The translations under genes and the position numbers were made by a program. Positions 13,301 to 21,998 of a DNA stretch of 64,000 nucleotides are shown here, one piece after another. Each line of letters begins with the position of its first letter. Position 1 is the first letter of the stretch. Under the pieces are notes generated by a model. It was not told the DNA's origin and ran no database searches. It saw only the letters and a program-made list of their open reading frames with translations. This DNA comes from Pampus argenteus (taxonomy: Eukaryota > Chordata > Actinopteri > Scombriformes > Stromateidae), in contig CM072862.1 of the NCBI GenBank assembly GCA_036937835.1, positions 25,637,001-25,701,000 on the forward strand. Reading direction: 5' to 3'.

Positions 13301-16300
13301 AGGTGTCCTTAACCCATGTGAACCCAACCCATGTGGTACTGCTTCATGTACAGTAGAGGAAGGGGTTGCTCTCTGCCACGGTACGTCCCAAACTGTTTGC
13401 GCTTCTCTTTCTCTAAAAACTATTGCATTCAATATTGTATTTTGGTTTAACAAACTTCACCAGTAACATTTCTCTGTATGTTGTTAAGCAATTTGCATGT
13501 GTTATATTCTGTTTATTAATCAGCTTGATACCTGAAGTTTACTTTCTGATAAACACTTGATTATATTTACTGTTTGTGATTCAGCATTGCCAGACTAAAC
13601 AAAAATCTCTTTTCTCTCCCTGCTGTTCTGTCCTGATATGTTTTGCATCATATGTTTGCTATGTTTTGTGTTCCTTTATGTTCATTTTGTCCGTGCCTGG
13701 TTATAGGTCTCTGCATTTGTGCAGCAGATTTGAATGTTAAGGTGTCAAATATGTATTGGTTCTGCTCTGACATTACACAGCATCCGTGTCACACATGTTT
13801 ATCACAACTGTTGTCAGCCTATATGTTGTTTTTGGCCTGCTTCGCCGCCTTCGTTCCGCTGTATGCATGCTAAACACGGGGCAACATATGTGCTTTCTGG
13901 CACATATGGGTGCTCTACTCTTGTTGGAATTTGAATACTGATCTTCTGTTGCAACTTAACACAGATTCAAACATAAACTTACTGCAAATATTGTGATTTT
14001 TAATTGTTGCCTTTGCAAAACTAAATAAATATACTGTATATTTCAGTATATTTGGTAACCTGGAAGACCTAAAATCATAATATGTACGAAAAACAAAACA
14101 TAGATGATCACTTAGCAGTAAGTCTAATGAGGATCAGAAGTTGCAGCAGCTACAGTATTGTTAATTAACTCCATCAGTCCTGCTACCACTGCCCCCCTCC
14201 CTCCCTTTTGCTCGACAACCTCCCACATCCCATCCCCACCCCTCGCTCAAACAGTAGTGTTACCCGGACCCTTTTTTGCAGAGGTAGATGTGTGCCATTC
14301 CAACCCTTGTGCCAATGGAGCCACCTGTGTGGAGAGTGCAGACTCTTACAAATGCTTATGCCTGCCCAGCTACGGAGGGGAACGCTGTGAGATCGGTACG
14401 AGATCAGCTTCAGCTAATAAATACTAACAACAGCCTCTCAAAAACAACTGAAGAGACAGAGAGATGCTAAACATCACCATCATTACTCACTGTGGCTCTG
14501 TGAAAACATAAAGTCATGTAGAGTCAGTTCATAGAAAAACCATTTCAGTTGCCACAAGCAGCGTCGAGTAATGCAGTAATTGTTCAGTGTTTACTGCTCA
14601 AAACACTGAACAATTAACCATTTTTTCAAAACCCCTTTCTTGAACAGCAATTATCCAATCGTAGCTAAGCATGGTTGTGATAATGACTTGGTAGACACAT
14701 CCCAATATTACAGTAATTACAACCAACTTTGGAGTGGTGAATCTGCCACCATTATCAATAAAAACTGAGCCACGTTAGTATTAAATGACTGGCGTAGCAG
14801 CAGTAACTAAGGGAGAAAGGGCTTAGCAAACAAAAGCAGAACAAAACCCAACAGCAGGGTGTATTTTCAGGAACGGTTCTACTCAGGATGAACCACAGAA
14901 CAATTCCCAAAGATTCCTTTAGGTGAAACTGTTCATAGTGACACTAAATAATCTCATCTCATGGTCCACATATTAGCTTTTCCAGGGCTTCAAACCGCAT
15001 ATCAGAGTCTTCATCATGTTGGAGGTCATGTGATTGACTCCAGCTCCATTATTATATCTGTATTCTGTCTGAACACGGCATGAGGGTTGGGTAAGATGAC
15101 ACCTGAGCCTTGTTTCATTGGTGGATGAAGACTATGAGATGCACTTGAAAGCTGGGAAAAGGCTAGTGAATAGATCTTGAGTTGAGATGTATTGTCACAC
15201 ATACTGACCGAAAGGTCAAGAATGAGCTTCCATGCTCATGTTCACAGAGAGGTCTGTGATTATCCCGAGCAAATTGGCAGCCACACCTCAAAGCTACATA
15301 GTGAGCTAACTGCTAACTCAACAGCCAGTCACAGTATCTCTCAGCTTCTCTGTTTTTCTCTACGGATCTGTTTCCATTTTGTTCACCGTAGCACACACTT
15401 TTGTGTTTTATAAAATGGTATCAAGAAGGGAAATCACAGCTAACGAGCTTGCTAACGGTTAGTCAGAAAACTAGTTTAATTTAATTGAATTTGCCATGAA
15501 ATTTTGTCGTCTTAAATGCAAGTAAAAGTGTGATCAGATCTTAACAGGGACGTTGTCTCTGGGAAGTAGTGATGTGAAAGACGTTGCATTGGGACGGTGA
15601 CAGAAATCTCAGAGGCAGATATCTTAAACTCAAATAAAACCAAAGCTTTGTACATGGCAAAATGCTACGGGGGTAATTGGAAAAGTTTGGGTGAACCAAC
15701 TTTTTAAATAAAGTCATTTAAGGTGGAGAGAATGAAGCTTTGTGGAAATGTACAATCACGTTACTGTTGGGCATGGCCGTCCCACTTGAAGTAAAATTAT
15801 GTGTAATTTTCCATTCTGTATTGGGACATTTGTTTTGTACGTCAGGATGGAAATATCGTCAAGTTTGTACTGGATACAGGACTAACTGAGGGAAAATATA
15901 TTCTCAACTGACTCAAAACAACAGAAAATGTAAAACAGAAACACTACATGGGCTGTATCAGCTGCTGAAACACTAACAAGCCCACAGATAGCTGCATCTG
16001 ATGTGGATATTATCTTTGTCTATAAGGGGATATATTTAAGTCCATACGTTGGATGAAGTGACATGTTTCATAATGTTTCCTCCTTGGTGTCGTGGCTGCA
16101 GATGAGCAGCAGTGTGAAGAAGGTTGGACTAAGTTTCAGGGGAACTGCTACCTTCACTTCTCTGAACGGGAAGTGTGGCTGGACGCAGAGCAACGCTGCC
16201 GGGACCTGAATGCACATCTGGTCAGCATCATCACACCAGAGGAGCAGCACTTTGTCAACTGTGAGTGCTTAATGTGGTGTGTGTGTGTGTGTGTTGGTGT

Positions 16301-17364
16301 CCGTTGAGACGGAGAGAAAATGAAAAGTAAAGTTCTGTCAACAACTTCACCCCTACAGCGAATGGACAGGACTACCAGTGGATCGGGCTGAATGACAAGA
16401 CAGTGGAGAATGACTTCCGCTGGACAGATGGCACGCCACTGGTGAGTGAGGGATGGTATTTGATAGTTTTATTTCCACGTATCAAATAAACCCTTTCAAA
16501 TCTATAAATGAATCTTTTAGATTTAACCGTCAACTTCTGCAAGTAACGAAAGGTTTAAAATAATCAGGTTCTGTTGGCAGAAACACAGTTTCCAGTAGCA
16601 GCTAAATGAATGTTCACAACCTACAAATGAGATCAACAACATAATGTATGAAATGTGAATTCAATGTATCTGTATTTTTTCTTCAGCAATACATAAACTG
16701 GAGGCCGAACCAGCCAGATAATTACTTTAAATCCGGAGAAGACTGTGTGGTGATGATCTGGCACGAGGCCGGCCAGTGGAACGACGTGCCCTGCAACTAC
16801 CACCTGCCATTCACCTGCAAGAAAGGCCCAGGTATGCCAGCTCAGATATCGGATAGTTTGACTTGGAACAATACTTAACAGCCTCATTATGTTGACAGAA
16901 AACATTGTTTGTCTAGATTTACGTTTCCTGCAAAAAATGCTTTTGCTGTTGCAATTCAATAGTGATTTCTTGGTAAGTGGACACATGGTGTGATATGTTA
17001 ACCTCTGGCTTCAGTGTCCTGCGGTGCCCCGCCGGAGGTGGAGAACGCTCACATGTTTGGTAACATGAGGGTGGAGTACCCGGTCAACTCCATCATCCGG
17101 TATCAGTGCAACCCAGGGTTTACACAGCGCCACCCACCGGTAGTTCGCTGTAAGGCCGATGGACAGTGGGAGAAACCCCAGGTGCAATGTACTGATGGTG
17201 AGTTTGTAGAGAAACCTCACTGATAACTAAGGACAGGTGTGTTGATTTCTAACAATAACTCACCTTTTCTGTGTCTCCTCCTCGCCACAGTAAACGCCAG
17301 AAGAAGAATACAGGTGAGGAGCAGCAGGAGTCCGGCAGAACCAGACAGCAGCAAACTTCACTAA
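5930..17364 (+). CDS. acan: Aggrecan core protein (19 coding exons)
   Basis: Large chondroitin-sulfate proteoglycan of cartilage matrix that binds hyaluronan through G1 and matrix ligands through G3. Exons: 5930-6017, 6201-6292, 6705-6996, 7765-7939, 8104-8231, 8324-8617, 8889-9191, 9281-9455, 9542-9669, 9912-10205, 10418-10516, 10610-12514, 13303-13380, 14282-14395, 16102-16260, 16359-16441, 16687-16831, 17015-17197, 17291-17364. All junctions are GT-AG with matching phase, giving 4809 bases and 1602 residues. The residue order is signal peptide 1-18, Ig-V 30-157, links 158-258 and 259-356, interglobular 357-457, links 458-558 and 559-656, CS region 690-1324, EGF-like 1325-1388, lectin 1389-1517, CCP 1518-1578, basic tail. 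Four link modules separate aggrecan from versican, neurocan and brevican, which have two. The CS region is shorter than in mammals. Whether this is the a or b teleost copy cannot be told. Confidence 0.96.
8889..9191 (+). other. acan: acan interglobular domain exon
   Basis: A single 303-base exon between G1 and G2, entered and left in phase 1. It encodes an acidic start (EFSDEDGSG), Thr/Glu-rich linker, 'TELPLPQPPNVTELITEW', and a basic end (ARKPSKG). In mammals this linker carries the aggrecanase site TEGE-ARGS and the MMP site DIPEN-FFG. Here the ELPLP and the N-x-T sequon that precede the mammalian aggrecanase site are kept, but the cleavage sequence itself is not present. A weak echo of the MMP region is 'SPEIFF'. 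Proteolysis of this protein may therefore use other bonds. Confidence 0.9.
9281..10205 (+). other. acan: acan G2 domain exons (link 3-4)
   Basis: Exons 9281-9455 and 9542-9669 encode link 3 (GVVFHYRPG start, 'CDAGWLLDQTVRYP'). Exon 9912-10205 (294 bases) encodes link 4 ('CRAGWLVDRSVRYP', 'NQTGYPD', ending 'AYCFRG'). G2 is found only in aggrecan among the hyalectans, so this block decides the identification. In mammals G2 does not bind hyaluronan despite its similarity to G1. The intron between the link 3 and link 4 exons holds a dispersed repeat copy that stops about 50 bases before the acceptor. Confidence 0.95.
9774..9860 (+). repeat. Dispersed repeat, 'gagcatttagcagctaaag' family, copy 2
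   Basis: Almost identical over about 80 bases to 4884-4970, and related to 34560-34650. It lies in the acan intron between the third and fourth link-module exons, ending about 50 bases upstream of the acceptor at 9910-9911. Confidence 0.65.
10249..10340. repeat. (ATCT)n microsatellite in an acan intron
   Basis: About 23 uninterrupted tetranucleotide units. The array is preceded by 'ttttggggattaataaagt', which resembles the 3' tail of fish CR1/Rex1-like retroposons, so it may have grown from such a tail. Two further arrays of the same unit are at 41440-41518 and 55663-55778. Apparent coding frames across it are artefacts. Confidence 0.95.
10418..12514 (+). other. acan: acan chondroitin-sulfate attachment region
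   Basis: A 99-base linker exon (10418-10516) with three N-glycosylation sequons leads into one 1905-base exon (10610-12514) of 635 codons. Residues near its start are tandem Ser-Gly-Asp units: I count about 27 SGD motifs between 10715 and 11215, in alternating forms such as SGSGDQ and ISGDLSGSGD. Further on come dispersed SG pairs and a short SGSGM repeat (about 11983-12040). Ser-Gly next to acidic residues is the usual glycosaminoglycan attachment context. No mammal-like keratan-sulfate hexapeptide array (EEPFPS type) is seen. The exon is roughly half the length I recall for the mammalian one. Confidence 0.93.
10715..11215 (+). repeat. acan: Coding tandem repeat (SGD/SGSGD units)
   Basis: Imperfect 12- and 18-base units of the type 'tctggttctggagaccag' and 'tctggagacttg' repeat through about 500 bases inside the large aggrecan exon. 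Units are multiples of three, so copy-number change would keep the frame. The repeat also holds open frames on the opposite strand (rich in SPEPD) and in another + frame; those are shadows. Confidence 0.9.
12515..13302 (+). other. acan intron after the CS exon
   Basis: Ordinary AT-rich intron with donor gtaagt at 12515 and acceptor 'tttctag' ending at 13302. I see no exon, repeat family or structure in it. Confidence 0.6.
13303..14395 (+). other. acan: acan EGF-like exons (one truncated, one complete)
   Basis: Exon 13303-13380 (78 bases) encodes 'NPCEPNPCGTASC..ALCH', with four cysteines where a full EGF module has six. Its donor (gtacgt) is strong and its phase matches the next exon, so it appears to be used as it stands. 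Exon 14282-14395 (114 bases) encodes a complete six-cysteine EGF, 'DVCHSNPCANGATC' to 'CLCLPSYGGERCEI', very close to the mammalian aggrecan EGF. The acceptor of the second exon ends 'cttttttgcag'. In mammals these EGF modules are alternatively spliced; being symmetrical phase-1 exons, both could be skipped here without a frameshift. Confidence 0.85.
14396..16101 (+). other. acan intron between EGF and lectin exons
   Basis: A 1.7-kb intron with a perfect 15-base inverted repeat (14578-14592 with 14601-14615, 8-base loop) and otherwise unique AT-rich DNA. No further exon with lectin, EGF or CCP features was seen. Confidence 0.6.
14578..14615. repeat. Perfect hairpin-forming inverted repeat
   Basis: Arms AATTGTTCAGTGTTT and AAACACTGAACAATT are exact complements around the 8-base loop actgctca. 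It lies deep in an intron. It could be a remnant of a palindromic mobile element or a chance hairpin; no function is implied by position. Confidence 0.85.
16102..17364 (+). other. acan: acan G3: C-type lectin, CCP and tail exons
   Basis: Three exons (16102-16260, 16359-16441, 16687-16831) encode the lectin fold: 'CEEGWTKFQGNCYLHF', 'QYQWIGLNDKT'-type core (here DYQWIGLNDKT), then 'NWRPNQPDNY' and 'WNDVPCNYHLPFTCKK', with the QPD and WND calcium-site motifs. Exon 17015-17197 is a CCP/sushi module with four cysteines (CGAPPEVENA, RYQCNPGF, VRCKADG, QVQCTD). The last exon (17291-17364) gives a basic tail ending KLH and the stop. G3 of this family binds tenascins, fibulins and other matrix ligands. 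Confidence 0.95.
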
Positions 17365-19500
17365 GAAATAACTAATTCATCATTTTAAAAGAACATTTGC
17401 AGCAAACAAATATCCATTTTCCATTTTAGTGAAGATGATTTGATGGGTTGAATTGTTTGAACGCCCACATCAAGGTAATGTGATTCATGTCTGTTGTGTT
17501 CCCTGCACCCTCATAATATATTTTAATTATATATAATAATTTTATTGCTCTGAGTTTATTTTCATTGTGTGTATTGTAATATAATTTTGTTTGGTGAAAT
17601 TATTGTTGAGATACTTTGTTCTACACAAGTTTTTACGTTAATAGACGACAGCATCTGTCTGGTTCACTGTAATCTACTGTAGATCTGTACCATGGAAAAC
17701 AGTCCACATGTCCAGGTACGTGTTGTGTATCTATAAAGCTCAGTCTAACTTCTGTAGAAGTTAACACTCAGCAGCGCAGAGATACTGCTTTGTGTTAAAG
17801 TGTTTTGTAAGTTCACATCAATCATCACAGTTGGAGCATCTGGATGATATCTGGATAGAAATTATCCATATACGAGGACAGACATTAGTATAGAACCACA
17901 TTAGATCTGGATACAGTGGCATGAATCATTCAATAACTTGTCACCTCACAACTTTACAGTCCATGTCTATTCATTTAGGGCACGTTCATTAGCTGCAGCT
18001 TGGGTTTGACAAGTTTAGATTTTTAAAATGACGACACAAGTGTGTAAGGCTTAATGCAAAAGTTAGGTCGAGGTAAACCTGATGCAACTCTAAATCTAAC
18101 TTTCATAAGGAATAATTGGACATTTTGGGAATTTGCTTATTCACTTTCTTGCTCAGAGTAATAAGAGAAGATTGGTGCTACTGTCTCATGTCATGTCTGC
18201 ACACTATATATACAAAGCTCAGGCCAGCAGGGCTGATTTCAGCCTAACATGTAATATGTTGTTAGTTCAAGACTCCAGGAAGTCACTGCCCCCGGCCAAG
18301 AAATAGGTCCAATACCTATAATCACAGCTTCTTGTATGGATTGGATGAACAGACCACATGCAGCATTTTAATTAGTTAGCTTTAGATAGGTGATAGGTGT
18401 TTTTAATCATCTATCTCTTAGATAAGCTAAGCTAAACTAACTAACCACCTGCTAGCTGTAGCCACACATTCAGACTAAGCTAAGCTAAACTAACCACCTG
18501 CTAACTATAGCCACATATTCCGACTAAGCTAAGCTAAGATAAGCTAAGCTGCTAGCCGTAGCCACACATTCAGACTAAGCTAAGCTAAACTAACTAACCT
18601 ACCTGCTAGCTGTAGCCACACATTCAGACTAAGCTAAGCTAAGCTAAACTAACTAACCACCTGCTAGCTGTAGCCACACATTCAGACTAGGCTAAGCTAA
18701 ACTAACTAACCTACCTGCTAGCTGTAGCCACACATTCAGACTAAGCTAAGCTAAACTAACTAACCTACCTGCTAGCTGTAGCCACACATTCAGACTAAGC
18801 TAAGCTAAACTAACTAACCTACCTGCTAGCTGTAGCCACGTATTCAGTGTACAGACATGAAAGTGACGTCGATCCTGCCATCAAACTCTCAGCATTAAAA
18901 CAAATAAACTATCCCAAACAATTATTTTAAATACGGCAGCCATATTTAAAGGGAAATGCTGATCGCGCTGCTTTAAACGGAGACTTTTAGCCAATGTACA
19001 CAACCTTTTATTTATTGATGTCACACAGTGAGTCTCTGCTGGACTGAGCTGTTGTATTAGACTACAGCAGCATCAGCAACACACAGCCAGGGTGAATAAA
19101 CTGCTACTAGCTCCATATTTCATATTTAATCTATAGAGAACTACGTGGTGCTGTTCATGACGTCTGAGTTTGTCATGTTGGCTGGTTTGAGTCTTTTGTT
19201 TTCTGTGTTTTTAGTCACTATCATCTCCCACGAGGCTGTGCAGTGCATAGTGTTTCTGTGGATTCAGCAGTAACCGTTGCTGTAACCAGTGCAGTGTGAA
19301 CTGGCTGTTATTGTATTTCTCTTCATATTTGACTGCTTTCATTTGTTTTGTGTCATTGTCGCTGTATTTGTGGGGCTGTGCCTCTTTCAAAGATGCTGTC
19401 ACCTGCTGCATGATAAACCAAAGACTGTAAAGACTGCTGTAGCTGCAGACTCATTGAAGTCTGGCAATAGGCTATACTTTTCTTCTTGTCAATAAATCCA
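17365..19500 (+). other. acan: Probable acan 3' UTR
   Basis: No coding exon follows the aggrecan stop codon. The first convincing AATAAA with a downstream T/G-containing stretch is at 19491-19496, which would give a 3' UTR of about 2.1 kb including a minisatellite (18422-18845). Earlier A/T-rich runs could also serve as poly(A) sites, so the true end is uncertain. Confidence 0.35.
18422..18845. repeat. Minisatellite of ~53-bp units
   Basis: Eight imperfect copies of a unit containing 'ctgctagctgtagccacaca', 'ttcagactaagctaagct' and 'aaactaactaac'. Unit length varies because the 'aagct' and 'aact' parts expand and contract. It is located downstream of the aggrecan stop codon and upstream of the candidate poly(A) signal. 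Confidence 0.92.
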
Positions 19501-19604
19501 TGACAAGACCAAAAGCAACAATAAACTGATCTACTAACAAGTATTGTGTATGTGTATCCTGATATATCTTATTCCACCGTGTCGTAGACGTCTGTTGTTG
19601 TTCA

Positions 19605-19670
19605 AACAAACTATTAAAACACATCAATGAGCCACACTGTTGCACTGGGTGACATGTTCCTTTATGATCA
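19605..19670. repeat. Short dispersed repeat, 'cacatcaatgagccac' family
   Basis: The string 'aaaacacatcaatgagccac' with a following 'gcactgggtgaca' is shared with 34815-34860, and the first part with 30155-30182. Three separate copies within 64 kb indicate an interspersed repeat fragment. Confidence 0.5.
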
Positions 19671-20787
19671 TGAACATACATAAAAACGCTACTATACTAG
19701 GAATAGAGGACTAAATATGTATTAATCCACTGCTGAAAATAGTCCCCCAAAAATGAGAGTAATGCTTGTTAGATAGATGTTAGATGTTGTCAGATATCCA
19801 CTTGATATGACTAAACTCACACTGATGAAGCCTCATATATGTCTGAATGTTTGTACTCTGAAAACACATCAGTCAGTGGTTGTTACCTTATGTAATGGAT
19901 CCAGGTTTGTCTCATGACACATGCTGTTCAAACAGCACAACTATATAAAGATGTGTGAAGTTATGTAATTAAGGGATCAGTCACTGCCCAGATATTCCAG
20001 GTACAGACAACAAAGGCGTCTTTCACTTTCCTTCGTCTGAGTCTCAGTGAGCTCAGTGTTTTTGTGGCAGGTAAATATGACAGAGTGCTGACTCACAGGA
20101 ATCATAAAATCACGGTAAATTTGTATTTGTCCAACAGGGTGGGTTACATACGGCGTCAGCACTGACTTGTGACTGAATAGAGTCCTTTAAAGACTCTTCT
20201 GCACCCCGCCCTCCACACACAGCGGTTTACCTCTCTGCTCTGATGATATTTTGCACTTGGTAATTAGTAGAAAACAGATTAAAATTACAATGTTTGTGAC
20301 TTAAAATATATAACCAATTACTTCTTGAGCAAGAAATACCCATTTCACAAACACTAACTTGATTGTCAAATTCTGTTGAGTTGCTGTTTGAGCCTCAACA
20401 TGAACCATAAATCTAAGAAGAAAAAAAACATAAAAAGACCAAATAAATAATGGAATAAGATGATGAAACATATTTGAATAAAGGAATTTAAAGAATCTCA
20501 ACAAATTTCAAGAAGTAACTTGAATCAAAGGCTTGTGAAAGTGTTGTCATCAGTTTAGCTGCAGGTATTAAACGGGTTCAAAGCTCAGTTGTTTGGGATG
20601 AAATAATCTCTGAAACCACATGGCTGTTTCCTCAAGCTCTGGTTTAAAACTGCACCTGTGGTTTTAGTCTCAACCCAGATGCTGCATCCTGTAGAAAATA
20701 ATTAATTTAATTGTGTTATTAAATTATTATTATTAAAGGTGTCAGTGATCAGAAAATCAGAAATTTGAAAGGTGAAAATAATATCTT

Positions 20788-20830
20788 TATAGGCATAGTA
20801 TGCAAGATTTTCCTGCATAGTATGCCTATA
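20788..20830. repeat. Imperfect inverted repeat
   Basis: Arms tataggcatagtatgca and tgcatagtatgcctata pair over 17 bases with one mismatch around a 9-base loop. Isolated; no adjoining transposon ends or target duplication recognised. Confidence 0.75.
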
Positions 20831-20989
20831 CACACTAAAACTATATTACATAGCAGGTTTTCAACTTAATCAGATTTATTAAGAAATTACATCCACATAT
20901 ATCAATACATATATGGTTTTATCATACGTCAACATTTTTAATTTAGAGACACTGTGTCATTTGTTGTGCGTGTTTAACTAAACGTGACT

Positions 20990-21165
20990 ACGGAACTAAA
21001 CCACATCTCTGTTTTCTAGTCGGACCATTAACGCCGAGGACTTCCGCTGGTGGGTTTTCTCGCTGGATAAGGATGGCTTTCCCAGAGTTTACAAGGGAAT
21101 AATATATTAACCGGTATTGAATTAAACAATCAACCCAAGACATCGTGCACTCCCCAAGTATGTAC
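20990..21165 (+). promoter_or_regulatory. CpG-containing patch, possible znf408 first exon
   Basis: Within AT-rich DNA this stretch has several CpGs. It contains an acceptor-like 'gttttctag' ending at 21019, followed by an open frame of 30 codons (21021-21110), and a donor-like 'gtatgt' near 21157. It lies about 0.85 kb upstream of the exon bearing the znf408 start codon. That exon begins at an acceptor only 4 bases before its ATG, so a non-coding first exon is needed and this is a candidate. It could instead be an orphan exon of something else. Confidence 0.3.
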
Positions 21166-21526
21166 ACGGTTACATTCAGTATCAGACTGAGTCATAAACG
21201 CGTCTGAATGACACAGACTTTGGTGAAAAATAGCTAGTTAGCTCACCAGTGCTAATATGCTGTAAAAGTTGGTTGCTAGGAAACCGTTAGCTCTGGTGCG
21301 TTTAGCTGAGACTTGGCATCGTTTTGTGATTAATTAACACGAAGAATATCATCCAGTTTAATAATATATAATGTCCTTAACTGTACATTAATCTATACAG
21401 CCTACAGCTAACACATTAGCGAGGCTGTGTTTGTTGTTGGCCAGATATGTATTTTCCCTGCGTTAGCTAGAAGTCAAACTGACAGGAAACAGCTTCTTAT
21501 ATGTTGATATATTTTAATATAGAAAG

Positions 21527-21700
21527 TGGTAGAAGTATTCAGAGCCTTTACTTAAGTAGAAGTAGAATTATCATCTTAATGTAGTTTAAGTATTACAGTA
21601 ACAGTAGTGGTTTGGTCCCTCTGACTGATATATTATTATATATGACATCATTAGATTATTAATACTGAAGCATCCAGTACCTGTATTTGACACCTTTTGG
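21527..21700. repeat. Decayed fragment of an hAT-like short element
   Basis: The sequence 'tttacttaagtagaagtag' and the later 'gactgatatattattatata', 'atgacatca' and 'aatactgaagcatccagta' match, in reverse order of strands, the blocks of the complete element at 42751-43313. It has lost its ends. It lies just upstream of the first coding exon of znf408. Confidence 0.5.
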
Positions 21701-21998
21701 GAGCTTTTACCTGCTATCGAACTAAACATCAGTGTTTGTCATCATTTCATAGCCTATAAACCCCTAAAAGACAACTTTCTCTTTATAGCAAAATTATAAA
21801 AGTGGATAATTTAAATGCTCTTAATGAGTCATTCAGACTAAAGCAACAGAAAACCTTACAGAATAAAATTAAGATGATAATAAACTTGACGTTGCAAAAG
21901 TAAAACAAATTCCTTTATAAACAATGATATACATAATGGTAATCTGTAAAAGGAGCATCTCTACCTGTAACCTGCTTTTTATTTGTCTGTACAGGGTG

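Larger units (their letters stand above)
19500..20990. other. Intergenic between acan and znf408
   Basis: AT-rich, no gene seen. 19570-19660 contains a repeat core 'aaaacacatcaatgagccac' that recurs at about 30155-30180 and 34815-34850. 20788-20830 contains an inverted repeat (arms 20788-20804 and 20814-20830, one mismatch). Nothing else is recognisable. Confidence 0.5.

Noticed and set aside
13707..13741. Possible mini-exon 'LCICAADLN' to complete the short aggrecan EGF
   Set aside because: The available donors leave the wrong phase for the next exon, and 'CIC' is the only EGF-like feature.
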